Positions 1-12,958 of a DNA stretch of 64,000 bases are shown here, piece by piece. The stretch is from the NCBI GenBank assembly GCA_036172665.1, contig JAYKNF010000062.1:1-64000 (forward strand). Reading direction: 5' to 3'. Made by a program: the position numbers and the translations under genes. Source of the DNA: Prosopocoilus inquinatus (Eukaryota > Arthropoda > Insecta > Coleoptera > Lucanidae). Each line of letters opens with the position of its first letter. Positions within the stretch are counted from its first letter, which is position 1. The notes below the pieces were generated by a model, which did not search any database, was not told the origin of the DNA, and saw only the letters and a list, made by a program, of their open reading frames with translations.

Positions 1-149
1 TTTCCAGCTCCTGCTGCGTCCAAAAACGTCGTATCTCTCATCAGAGTTACTGGAGTCCGTCCAAACGTCAAATAACATGATAGATGAGTAAGGATCGATT
101 AGTTACATCACAGGAACAACGCTAATATGTGTTGTTTCGTTTAAAACTA
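1..149. repeat. Reference monomer (subtype a) of the 149-bp satellite
   Basis: This first unit sets the phase used here. It carries the CTCCTG version of the variable site at monomer positions 10-12, ACGTCG at 26-31, and TCTCTCATC in place of the usual TCTCACATC. The same subtype recurs at 3,576, 5,215, 10,430, 12,959, 15,343 and 60,147, each time followed by a GCTGCTG monomer and then a TACTGCTG monomer. It therefore marks the first unit of each A-type higher-order repeat. The phase is arbitrary, because the window may open inside an array of any size. Confidence 0.9.
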
Positions 150-3100
150 TTTCCAGCTGCTGCTGCGTCCGAAAATTTCGTATCTCACATTAGAGTTACT
201 GGAGTCCATCGAAACGTCAAATAACATAGTAGCTAAGTAAGGATCGATTAGATACATCACAGGAACAACGCTAATACGTGTTTTTTCGTTCTAAACTATT
301 TCCAGCTACTGCTGCGTCCAAAAACTTTGTATCTCACATCAGAGTTACTGGAGTCCATCCGAACGTCAAATAACATGATAGATGAGTAAGGATCGATTAG
401 ATACATCCCAGGAACAACGCTAATACGTGTTGTTTCGTTTAAAACTATTTCCAGCTTCTGCTGCGTCCGAAAACTTCGTATCTCACATCAGAGTTACTGG
501 AGTGCATCGAAACGTCAAATAACATGATAGATAAGTAAGGATCGATTAGATACAGCACAGGAACAACGCTAATACGTGTTGTTTCGTTTAAAACTATTTC
601 CAGCTCCTGCTGCGTCCAAAAACTTTGTATCTCACATCAGAGTTACTGGAGTCCATCCAAACGTCAAATAACATGATAGATGAGTAAGGATCGATTAGAT
701 ACATCCCAGGAACAACGCTAATACGTGTTGTTTCGTTTAAAACTATTTCCAGCTTCTGCTGCGTCCGAAAATTTCGTTTCTCACATTAGAGTTACTGGAG
801 TCCATCGAAACGTCAAATAACATGATAGATGAGTATGTATCGATTAGATACATCACAGGAACAACGCTAATGCGTGTTGTTTCGTTTAAAACTATTTCCA
901 GCTTCTGCTGCGTCCGAAAACGTCGTATCTCACATCAGAGCTACTGGAGTCCATCGAAACGCCAAATAAGATGATAGATGAGTAAGGATCGATTAGATAC
1001 AGCACAGGAACAACGCTAATACGTGTTGTTTCGTTTAAAACTATTTCTAGCTCCTGCTGCGTCCAAAAACTTTGTATCTCACATCAGACTTACTGGAGTC
1101 CATCCAAACGTCAAATAACATGATAGATGAGTAAGGATCGATTAGATACATCACAGGAACAACGCTAATGCGTGTTGTTTCGTTTAAAACTATTTCCAGC
1201 TTCAGCTGCGTCCGAGAACTTCGTATCTCACTTCAGAGTTACTGGAGCCCATCCAAACGTCAAATAACATGATAGGTGAGTAAGGATCGATTAGTTACAT
1301 CACAGGAACAACGCTAATATGTGTTGTTTCGTTTAAAACTATTTCCAGCTGCTGCTGCGTCCGAAAATTTCGTATCTCACATTAGAGTTACTGGAGTCCA
1401 TCGAAACGTCAAATAACATAGTAGCTAAGTAAGGATCGATTAGATACATCACAGGAACAACGCTAATACGTGCTTTTTCGTTCTAAACTATTTCCAGCTA
1501 CTGCTGCGTCCAAAAACTTTGTATCTCACATCAGACTTACTGGAGTCCATCCAAACGTCAAATAACATGTTAGATAAGTAAGGATTGTTTAGATACATCA
1601 CAGGAACAACGCTAATGCGTGTTGTTTCGTTTAAAACTATTACCAGCTTCTGCTGCGTCCGAAAATTTCGTATCTCACATCAGAGATACTGGAGTCCATC
1701 CAAACGTCAAATAACATGATAGATGAGTAAGGATCGATTAGATACATCACAGGAACAACGCTAATACGTGTTGTTTCGTTTAAAACTATTTCTAGCTCCT
1801 GCTGCGTCCAAAACTTCGTATATCACATCAGAGTTACTAGAGTCCATCGAAACGTCAAATAACATGATAGATGAGTAAGGATCGATTAGATACATCACAG
1901 GCACAACGCTAATGCGTGTTGTTTCATTTAAAACTATTTCCAGCTTCTGCTGCGTCCGATAATTTCGTATCTCACATCAGAGTTACTGGAGTCCATCCAA
2001 ACGTCAAATAACATGATAGATGAGTAAGGATCGATTAGATACATCACAGGAACAACGCTAATACGTGTTGTTTCGTTTAAAACTATTTCTAGCTCCTGCT
2101 GCGTCCAAAAACTTCGTATATCACATCAGAGTTACTAGAGTCCATCGAAACGTCAAATAACATGATAGATGAGTAAGGATCGATTAGATACATCACAGGC
2201 ACAACGCTAATGCGTGTTGTTTCATTTAAAACTATTTCCAGCTTCTGCTGCGTCCGATAATTTCGTATCTCACATCAGAGTTACTGGAGTCCATCCAAAC
2301 GTCAAATAACATGATAGATGAGTAAGAATCGATTAGATACATCACAGGAACAACGCTAATGCGTGTTGTTTCGTTTAAAACTATTTCCAGCTTCTGCTGC
2401 GTCCGAAAACGTCGTATCTCACATCAGAGCTACTGGAGTCCATCGAAACGCCAAATAACATGATAGATGAGTAAGTATCGATTAGATACATCACAGGAAC
2501 AACGCTAATGCGTGTTGTTTCATTTAAAACTATTTCCAGCTTCTGCTGCGTCCGATAATTTCGTATCTCACATCAGAGTTACTGGAGTCCATCCAAACGT
2601 CAAATAACATGATAGATGAGTAAGGATCGATTAGATACATCACAGGAACAACGCTAATGCGTGTTGTTTCGTTTAAAACTATTTCCAGCTTCTGCTGCGT
2701 CCGAAAATTTCGTTTCTCACATTAGAGTTACTGGAGTCCATCGAAACGTCAAATAACATGATAGATGAGTAAGTATCGATTAGATACATCACAGGAACAA
2801 CGCTAATGCGTGTTGTTTCGTTTAAAACTATTTCCAGCTTCAGCTGCGTCCGAGAACTTCGTATCTCACTTCAGAGTTACTGGAGCCCATCCAAACGTCA
2901 AATAACATGATAGGTGAGTAAGGATCGATTAGATACATCACAGGAACAACGCTAATGCGTGTTGTTTCATTTAAAACTATTTCCAGCTTCTGCTGCGTCC
3001 GATAATTTCGTATCTCACATCAGAGTTACTGGAGTCCATCCAAACGTCAAATAACATGATAGATGAGTAAGGATCGATTAGATACATCACAGGAACAACG

Positions 3101-3575
3101 CTAATGCGTGTTGTTTCGTTTAAAACTATTTCCAGCTTCAGCTGCGTCCGAGAACTTCGTATCTCACTTCAGAGTTACTGGAGCCCATCCAAACGTCAAA
3201 TAACATGATAGATGAGTAAGGATCGATTAGATACATCACAGGAACAACGCTAATACGTGTTGTTTCGTTTAAAACAATTTCCAGCTTCAGCTGCGTCCGA
3301 GAACTTCGTATCTCACATCAAAGTTACTGGAGTCCATCGAAACGCCAAATAACATGTTAGATGAGTAAGGATCGATTAGATACATCACAGGAACAACGCT
3401 AATGCGTGTTGTTTCGTTTAAAACTATTTCCAGCTTCTGCTGCGTCCGAAAACGTCGTATCTCACATCAGAGCTACTGGAGTCCATCGAAACGACAAATA
3501 ACATAATAGATGAGTAAGGATTGATTAGATACAGCACAGGAACAACGCTAATACGTGTTGTTTCGTTTAAAACTA
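1..3575. repeat. A-type HOR copy 1 (24 monomers)
   Basis: The order is a b c d e f g h i b j k l n l n o n f i n p q r. Compared with the 35-monomer copy at 5,215, it passes directly from the first h (1,044) to i-b-j-k (1,193 onward), so six monomers are absent. It also lacks about five further monomers in the l/n/g stretch. One base is missing in the A-run near 1,808, so the monomer at 1,789 is 148 bp and the copy is 3,575 rather than 3,576 bp. The left edge is set by the window start, so the true beginning may lie outside. Confidence 0.85.
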
Positions 3576-5214
3576 TTTCCAGCTCCTGCTGCGTCCAAAA
3601 ACGTCGTATCTCTCATCAGAGTTACTGGAGTCCGTCCAAACGTCAAATAACATGATAGATGAGTAAGGATCGATTAGTTACATCACAGGAACAACGCTAA
3701 TATGTGTTGTTTCGTTTAAAACTATTTCCAGCTGCTGCTGCGTCCGAAAATTTCGTATCTCACATTAGAGTTACTGGAGTCCATCGAAACGTCAAATAAC
3801 ATAGTAGCTAAGTAAGGATCGATTAGATACATCACAGGAACAACGCTAATACGTGTTTTTTCGTTCTAAACTATTTCCAGCTACTGCTGCGTCCAAAAAC
3901 TTTGTATCTCACATCAGAGTTACTGGAGTCCATCCAAACGTCAAATAACATGATAGATGAGTAAGGATCGATTAGATACATCACAGGAACAACGCTAATG
4001 CGTGTTGTTTCGTTTAAAACTATTTCCAGCTTCTGCTGCGTCCGAAAACGTCGTATCTCACATCAGAGCTACTGGAGTCCATCGAAACGCCAAATAACAT
4101 GATAGATGAGTAAGTATCGATTAGATACATCACAGGAACAACGCTAATGCGTGTTGTTTCATTTAAAACTATTTCCAGCTTCTGCTGCGTCCGATAATTT
4201 CGTATCTCACATCAGAGTTACTGGAGTCCATCCAAACGTCAAATAACATGATAGATGAGTAAGGATCGATTAGATACATCACAGGAACAACGCTAATGCG
4301 TGTTGTTTCGTTTAAAACTATTTCCAGCTTCTGCTGCGTCCGAAAATTTCGTTTCTCACATTAGAGTTACTGGAGTCCATCGAAACGTCAAATAACATGA
4401 TAGATGAGTAAGTATCGATTAGATACATCACAGGAACAACGCTAATGCGTGTTGTTTCGTTTAAAACTATTTCCAGCTTCAGCTGCGTCCGAGAACTTCG
4501 TATCTCACTTCAGAGTTACTGGAGCCCATCCAAACGTCAAATAACATGATAGGTGAGTAAGGATCGATTAGATACATCACAGGAACAACGCTAATGCGTG
4601 TTGTTTCATTTAAAACTATTTCCAGCTTCTGCTGCGTCCGATAATTTCGTATCTCACATCAGAGTTACTGGAGTCCATCCAAACGTCAAATAACATGATA
4701 GATGAGTAAGGATCGATTAGATACATCACAGGAACAACGCTAATGCGTGTTGTTTCGTTTAAAACTATTTCCAGCTTCAGCTGCGTCCGAGAACTTCGTA
4801 TCTCACTTCAGAGTTACTGGAGCCCATCCAAACGTCAAATAACATGATAGATGAGTAAGGATCGATTAGATACATCACAGGAACAACGCTAATACGTGTT
4901 GTTTCGTTTAAAACAATTTCCAGCTTCAGCTGCGTCCGAGAACTTCGTATCTCACATCAAAGTTACTGGAGTCCATCGAAACGCCAAATAACATGTTAGA
5001 TGAGTAAGGATCGATTAGATACATCACAGGAACAACGCTAATGCGTGTTGTTTCGTTTAAAACTATTTCCAGCTTCTGCTGCGTCCGAAAACGTCGTATC
5101 TCACATCAGAGCTACTGGAGTCCATCGAAACGACAAATAACATGATAGATGAGTAAGGATTGATTAGATACAGCACAGGAACAACGCTAATACGTGTTGT
5201 TTCGTTTAAAACTA
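3576..5214. repeat. A-type HOR copy 2, minimal form (11 monomers)
   Basis: This is the shortest unit: a b c followed directly by o n f i n p q r, exactly 11 x 149 bp. It joins the 5' trio of the long HOR to the complete 3' cassette of eight monomers. The same eight-monomer cassette occurs at 2,384, 9,238 and 11,771. It looks like an internal deletion product of a longer unit by unequal exchange in register. Confidence 0.85.
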
Positions 5215-8200
5215 TTTCCAGCTCCTGCTGCGTCCAAAAACGTCGTATCTCTCATCAGAGTTACTGGAGTCCGTCCAAACGTCAAATAACATGACAGATG
5301 AGTAAGGATCGATTAGTTACATCACAGGAACAACGCTAATATGTGTTGTTTCGTTTAAAACTATTTCCAGCTGCTGCTGCGTCCGAAAATTTCGTATCTC
5401 ACATTAGAGTTACTGGAGTCCATCGAAACGTCAAATAACATAGTAGCTAAGTAAGGATCGATTAGATACATCACAGGAACAACGCTAATACGTGTTTTTT
5501 CGTTCTAAACTATTTCCAGCTACTGCTGCGTCCAAAAACTTTGTATCTCACATCAGAGTTACTGGAGTCCATCCGAACGTCAAATAACATGATAGATGAG
5601 TAAGGATCGATTAGATACATCCCAGGAACAACGCTAATACGTGTTGTTTCGTTTAAAACTATTTCCAGCTTCTGCTGCGTCCGAAAACTTCGTATCTCAC
5701 ATCAGAGTTACTGGAGTGCATCGAAACGTCAAATAACATGATAGATAAGTAAGGATCGATTAGATACAGCACAGGAACAACGCTAATACGTGTTGTTTCG
5801 TTTAAAACTATTTCCAGCTCCTGCTGCGTCCAAAAACTTTGTATCTCACATCAGAGTTACTGGAGTCCATCCAAACGTCAAATAACATGATAGATGAGTA
5901 AGGATCGATTAGATACATCCCAGGAACAACGCTAATACGTGTTGTTTCGTTTAAAACTATTTCCAGCTTCTGCTGCGTCCGAAAATTTCGTTTCTCACAT
6001 TAGAGTTACTGGAGTCCATCGAAACGTCAAATAACATGATAGATGAGTAAGTATCGATTAGATACATCACAGGAACAACGCTAATGCGTGTTGTTTCGTT
6101 TAAAACTATTTCCAGCTTCTGCTGCGTCCGAAAACGTCGTATCTCACATCAGAGCTACTGGAGTCCATCGAAACGCCAAATAAGATGATAGATGAGTAAG
6201 GATCGATTAGATACAGCACAGGAACAACGCTAATACGTGTTGTTTCGTTTAAAACTATTTCTAGCTCCTGCTGCGTCCAAAAACTTTGTATCTCACATCA
6301 GACTTACTGGAGTCCATCCAAACGTCAAATAACATGATATATGAGTAAGGATCGATTAGATACATCACAGGAACAACGCTAATGCGTGTTGTTTCGTTTA
6401 AAACTATTTCCAGCTTCTGCTGCGTCCGAAAATTTCGTTTCTCATATTAGAGTTACTGGAGTCCATCGAAACGCCAAATAACATGATAGATGAGTAAGTA
6501 TCGATTAGATACATCACAGGAACAACGCTAATGCGTGTTGTTTCGTTTAAAACTATTTCCAGCTTCAGCTGCGTCCGAGAACTTCGTATCTCACTTCAGA
6601 GTTACTGGAGCCCATCCAAACGTCAAATAACATGATAGGTGAGTAAGGATCGATTAGATACAGCACAGGAACAACGCTAATACGTGTTGTTTCGTTTAAA
6701 ACTATTTCCAGCTCCTGCTGCGTCCAAAAACTTTGTATCTCACATCAGACTTACTGGAGTCCATCCAAACGTCAAATAACATGATAGATGAGTAAGGATC
6801 GATTAGATACATCACAGGAACAACGCTAATGCGTGTTGTTTCGTTTAAAACTATTTCCAGCTTCTGCTGCGTCCGAAAATTTCGTTTCTCACATTAGAGT
6901 TACTGGAGTCCATCGAAACGTCAAATAACATGATAGATGAGTAAGGATCGATTAGATACATCACAGGAACAACGCTAATGCGTGTTGTTTCGTTTAAAAC
7001 TATTTCCAGCTTCTGCTGCGTCCGAAAACGTCGTATCTCACATCAGAGCTACTGGAGTCCATCGAGACGCCAAATAAGATGATAGATGAGTAAGGATCGA
7101 TTAGATACAGCACAGGAACAACGCTAATACGTGTTGTTTCGTTTAAAACTATTTCTAGCTCCTGCTGCGTCCAAAAACTTTGTATCTCACATCAGACTTA
7201 CTGGAGTCCATCCAAACGTCAAATAACATGATAGATGAGTAAGGATCGATTAGATACATCACAGGAACAACGCTAATGCGTGTTGTTTCGTTTAAAACTA
7301 TTTCCAGCTTCAGCTGCGTCCGAGAACTTCGTATCTCACTTCAGAGTTACTGGAGCCCATCCAAACGTCAAATAACATGATAGGTGAGTAAGGATCGATT
7401 AGTTACATCACAGGAACAACGCTAATATGTGTTGTTTCGTTTAAAACTATTTCCAGCTGCTGCTGCGTCCGAAAATTTCGTATCTCACATTAGAGTTACT
7501 GGAGTCCATCGAAACGTCAAATAACATAGTAGCTAAGTAAGGATCGATTAGATACATCACAGGAACAACGCTAATACGTGCTTTTTCGTTCTAAACTATT
7601 TCCAGCTACTGCTGCGTCCAAAAACTTTGTATCTCACATCAGACTTACTGGAGTCCATCCAAACGTCAAATAACATGTTAGATAAGTAAGGATTGTTTAG
7701 ATACATCACAGGAACAACGCTAATGCGTGTTGTTTCGTTTAAAACTATTACCAGCTTCTGCTGCGTCCGAAAATTTCGTATCTCACATCAGAGATACTGG
7801 AGTCCATCCAAACGTCAAATAACATGATAGATGAGTAAGGATCGATTAGATACATCACAGGAACAACGCTAATACGTGTTGTTTCGTTTAAAACTATTTC
7901 TAGCTCCTGCTGCGTCCAAAAACTTCGTATATCACATCAGAGTTACTAGAGTCCATCGAAACGTCAAATAACATGATAGATGAGTAAGGATCGATTAGAT
8001 ACATCACAGGCACAACGCTAATGCGTGTTGTTTCATTTAAAACTATTTCCAGCTTCTGCTGCGTCCGATAATTTCGTATCTCACATCAGAGTTACTGGAG
8101 TCCATCCAAACGTCAAATAACATGATAGATGAGTAAGGATCGATTAGATACATCACAGGAACAACGCTAATACGTGTTGTTTCGTTTAAAACTATTTCTA

Positions 8201-10429
8201 GCTCCTGCTGCGTCCAAAAACTTCGTATATCACATCAGAGTTACTAGAGTCCATCGAAACGTCAAATAACATGATAGATGAGTAAGGATCGATTAGATAC
8301 ATCACAGGCACAACGCTAATGCGTGTTGTTTCATTTAAAACTATTTCCAGCTTCTGCTGCGTCCGATAATTTCGTATCTCACATCAGAGTTACTGGAGTC
8401 CATCCAAACGTCAAATAACATGATAGATGAGTAAGGATCGATTAGATACATCACAGGAACAACGCTAATGCGTGTTGTTTCGTTTAAAACTATTTCCAGC
8501 TTCTGCTGCGTCCGAAAACGTCGTATCTCACATCAGAGCTACTGGAGTCCATCGAAACGCCAAATAAGATGATAGATGAGTAAGGATCGATTAGATACAG
8601 CACAGGAACAACGCTAATACGTGTTGTTTCGTTTAAAACTATTTCTAGCTCCTGCTGCGTCCAAAAACTTCGTATATCACATCAGAGTTACTAGAGTCCA
8701 TCGAAACGTCAAATAACATGATAGATGAGTAAGGATCGATTAGATACATCACAGGCACAACGCTAATGCGTGTTGTTTCATTTAAAACTATTTCCAGCTT
8801 CTGCTGCGTCCGATAATTTCGTATCTCACATCAGAGTTACTGGAGTCCATCCAAACGTCAAATAACATGATAGATGAGTAAGGATCGATTAGATACATCA
8901 CAGGAACAACGCTAATACGTGTTGTTTCGTTTAAAACTATTTCTAGCTCCTGCTGCGTCCAAAAACTTCGTATATCACATCAGAGTTACTAGAGTCCATC
9001 GAAACGTCAAATAACATGATAGATGAGTAAGGATCGATTAGATACATCACAGGCACAACGCTAATGCGTGTTGTTTCATTTAAAACTATTTCCAGCTTCT
9101 GCTGCGTCCGATAATTTCGTATCTCACATCAGAGTTACTGGAGTCCATCCAAACGTCAAATAACATGATAGATGAGTAAGGATCGATTAGATACATCACA
9201 GGAACAACGCTAATGCGTGTTGTTTCGTTTAAAACTATTTCCAGCTTCTGCTGCGTCCGAAAACGTCGTATCTCACATCAGAGCTACTGGAGTCCATCGA
9301 AACGCCAAATAACATGATAGATGAGTAAGTATCGATTAGATACATCACAGGAACAACGCTAATGCGTGTTGTTTCATTTAAAACTATTTCCAGCTTCTGC
9401 TGCGTCCGATAATTTCGTATCTCACATCAGAGTTACTGGAGTCCATCCAAACGTCAAATAACATGATAGATGAGTAAGGATCGATTAGATACATCACAGG
9501 AACAACGCTAATGCGTGTTGTTTCGTTTAAAACTATTTCCAGCTTCTGCTGCGTCCGAAAATTTCGTTTCTCACATTAGAGTTACTGGAGTCCATCGAAA
9601 CGTCAAATAACATGATAGATGAGTAAGTATCGATTAGATACATCACAGGAACAACGCTAATGCGTGTTGTTTCGTTTAAAACTATTTCCAGCTTCAGCTG
9701 CGTCCGAGAACTTCGTATCTCACTTCAGAGTTACTGGAGCCCATCCAAACGTCAAATAACATGATAGGTGAGTAAGGATCGATTAGATACATCACAGGAA
9801 CAACGCTAATGCGTGTTGTTTCATTTAAAACTATTTCCAGCTTCTGCTGCGTCCGATAATTTCGTATCTCACATCAGAGTTACTGGAGTCCATCCAAACG
9901 TCAAATAACATGATAGATGAGTAAGGATCGATTAGATACATCACAGGAACAACGCTAATGCGTGTTGTTTCGTTTAAAACTATTTCCAGCTTCAGCTGCG
10001 TCCGAGAACTTCGTATCTCACTTCAGAGTTACTGGAGCCCATCCAAACGTCAAATAACATGATAGATGAGTAAGGATCGATTAGATACATCACAGGAACA
10101 ACGCTAATACGTGTTGTTTCGTTTAAAACAATTTCCAGCTTCAGCTGCGTCCGAGAACTTCGTATCTCACATCAAAGTTACTGGAGTCCATCGAAACGCC
10201 AAATAACATGTTAGATGAGTAAGGATCGATTAGATACATCACAGGAACAACGCTAATGCGTGTTGTTTCGTTTAAAACTATTTCCAGCTTCTGCTGCGTC
10301 CGAAAACGTCGTATCTCACATCAGAGCTACTGGAGTCCATCGAAACGACAAATAACATGATAGATGAGTAAGGATTGATTAGATACAGCACAGGAACAAC
10401 GCTAATACGTGTTGTTTCGTTTAAAACTA
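5215..10429. repeat. A-type HOR copy 3, longest form (35 monomers, 5,215 bp)
   Basis: This is the longest complete unit, exactly 35 x 149 bp. The order is a b c d e f g h f' i e' f g h i b j k l n l n g l n l n o n f i n p q r. Its first 20 monomers match 15,343-18,322 at a constant offset of 10,128 bp, and its first ten match 12,959-14,448. It contains internal duplications, such as the f-g-h cassette at 5,960 and again at 6,854, and l-n dimers at 7,897, 8,195, 8,642 and 8,940. It is the best candidate for the ancestral unit from which shorter forms were deleted, though growth by duplication is also possible. Confidence 0.85.
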
Positions 10430-12958
10430 TTTCCAGCTCCTGCTGCGTCCAAAAACGTCGTATCTCTCATCAGAGTTACTGGAGTCCGTCCAAACGTCAA
10501 ATAACATGATAGATGAGTAAGGATCGATTAGTTACATCACAGGAACAACGCTAATATGTGTTGTTTCGTTTAAAACTATTTCCAGCTGCTGCTGCGTCCG
10601 AAAATTTCGTATCTCACATTAGAGTTACTGGAGTCCATCGAAACGTCAAATAACATAGTAGCTAAGTAAGGATCGATTAGATACATCACAGGAACAACGC
10701 TAATACGTGTTTTTTCGTTCTAAACTATTTCCAGCTACTGCTGCGTCCAAAAACTTTGTATCTCACATCAGAGTTACTGGAGTCCATCCAAACGTCAAAT
10801 AACATGATAGATGAGTAAGGATCGATTAGATACATCACAGGAACAACGCTAATGCGTGTTGTTTCGTTTAAAACTATTTCCAGCTTCTGCTGCGTCCGAA
10901 AACGTCGTATCTCACATCAGAGCTACTGGAGTCCATCGAAACGCCAAATAACATGATAGATGAGTAAGTATCGATTAGATACATCACAGGAACAACGCTA
11001 ATGCGTGTTGTTTCGTTTAAAACTATTTCCAGCTTCTGCTGCGTCCGAAAATTTCGTTTCTCACATTAGAGTTACTGGAGTCCATCGAAACGTCAAATAA
11101 CATGATAGATGAGTAAGTATCGATTAGATACATCACAGGAACAACGCTAATGCGTGTTGTTTCGTTTAAAACTATTTCCAGCTTCAGCTGCGTCCGAGAA
11201 CTTCGTATCTCACTTCAGAGTTACTGGAGCCCATCCAAACGTCAAATAACATGATAGGTGAGTAAGGATCGATTAGATACATCACAGGAACAACGCTAAT
11301 GCGTGTTGTTTCATTTAAAACTATTTCCAGCTTCTGCTGCGTCCGATAATTTCGTATCTCACATCAGAGTTACTGGAGTCCATCCAAACGTCAAATAACA
11401 TGATAGATGAGTAAGGATCGATTAGATACATCACAGGAACAACGCTAATGCGTGTTGTTTCGTTTAAAACTATTTCCAGCTTCAGCTGCGTCCGAGAACT
11501 TCGTATCTCACTTCAGAGTTACTGGAGCCCATCCAAACGTCAAATAACATGATAGATGAGTAAGGATCGATTAGATACATCACAGGAACAACGCTAATAC
11601 GTGTTGTTTCGTTTAAAACAATTTCCAGCTTCAGCTGCGTCCGAGAACTTCGTATCTCACATCAAAGTTACTGGAGTCCATCGAAACGCCAAATAACATG
11701 TTAGATGAGTAAGGATCGATTAGATACATCACAGGAACAACGCTAATGCGTGTTGTTTCGTTTAAAACTATTTCCAGCTTCTGCTGCGTCCGAAAACGTC
11801 GTATCTCACATCAGAGCTACTGGAGTCCATCGAAACGCCAAATAACATGATAGATGAGTAAGTATCGATTAGATACATCACAGGAACAACGCTAATGCGT
11901 GTTGTTTCATTTAAAACTATTTCCAGCTTCTGCTGCGTCCGATAATTTCGTATCTCACATCAGAGTTACTGGAGTCCATCCAAACGTCAAATAACATGAT
12001 AGATGAGTAAGGATCAATTAGATACATCACAGGAACAACGCTAATGCGTGTTGTTTCGTTTAAAACTATTTCCAGCTTCTGCTGCGTCCGAAAATTTCGT
12101 TTCTCACATTAGAGTTACTGGAGTCCATCGAAACGTCAAATAACATGATAGATAAGTATCGATTAGATACATCACAGGAACAACGCTAATGCGTGTTGTT
12201 TCGTTTAAAACTATTTCCAGCTTCAGCTGCGTCCGAGAACTTCGTATCTCACTTCAGAGTTACTGGAGCCCATCCAAACGTCAAATAACATGATAGGTGA
12301 GTAAGGATCGATTAGATACATCACAGGAACAACGCTAATGCGTGTTGTTTCATTTAAAACTATTTCCAGCTTCTGCTGCGTCCGATAATTTCGTATCTCA
12401 CATCAGAGTTACTGGAGTCCATCCAAACGTCAAATAACATGATAGATGAGTAAGGATCGATTAGATACATCACAGGAACAACGCTAATGCGTGTTGTTTC
12501 GTTTAAAACTATTTCCAGCTTCAGCTGCGTCCGAGAACTTCGTATCTCACTTCAGAGTTACTGGAGCCCATCCAAACGTCAAATAACATGATAGATGAGT
12601 AAGGATCGATTAGATACATCACAGGAACAACGCTAATACGTGTTGTTTCGTTTAAAACAATTTCCAGCTTCAGCTGCGTCCGAGAACTTCGTATCTCACA
12701 TCAAAGTTACTGGAGTCCATCGAAACGCCAAATAACATGTTAGATGAGTAAGGATCGATTAGATACATCACAGGAACAACGCTAATGCGTGTTGTTTCGT
12801 TTAAAACTATTTCCAGCTTCTGCTGCGTCCGAAAACGTCGTATCTCACATCAGAGCTACTGGAGTCCATCGAAACGACAAATAACATGATAGATGAGTAA
12901 GGATTGATTAGATACAGCACAGGAACAACGCTAATACGTGTTGTTTCGTTTAAAACTA
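10430..12958. repeat. A-type HOR copy 4 (17 monomers)
   Basis: The order is a b c o f i n p q o n f i n p q r. The stretch o f i n p q (10,877-11,770) is repeated as o n f i n p q r (11,771-12,958), so the 3' cassette is doubled, with one n monomer missing from the first copy. The f monomer at 12,069 has lost four bases (GAGT-type loss, leaving GATAAGTATCG near 12,151), which makes the unit 2,529 bp instead of 2,533. Confidence 0.85.
12069..12213. repeat. 145-bp monomer with private 4-bp deletion
   Basis: The expected GATGAGTAAGTATCG reads GATAAGTATCG near 12,151. I saw no other copy of this deletion in the window, so it postdates the duplication that made the surrounding HOR. Confidence 0.9.

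Noticed and set aside
11..20. CTG trinucleotide microsatellite near each monomer start
   Set aside because: CTGCTGCG contains only two or three CTG units and does not expand in any monomer, so it is part of the monomer rather than a microsatellite.
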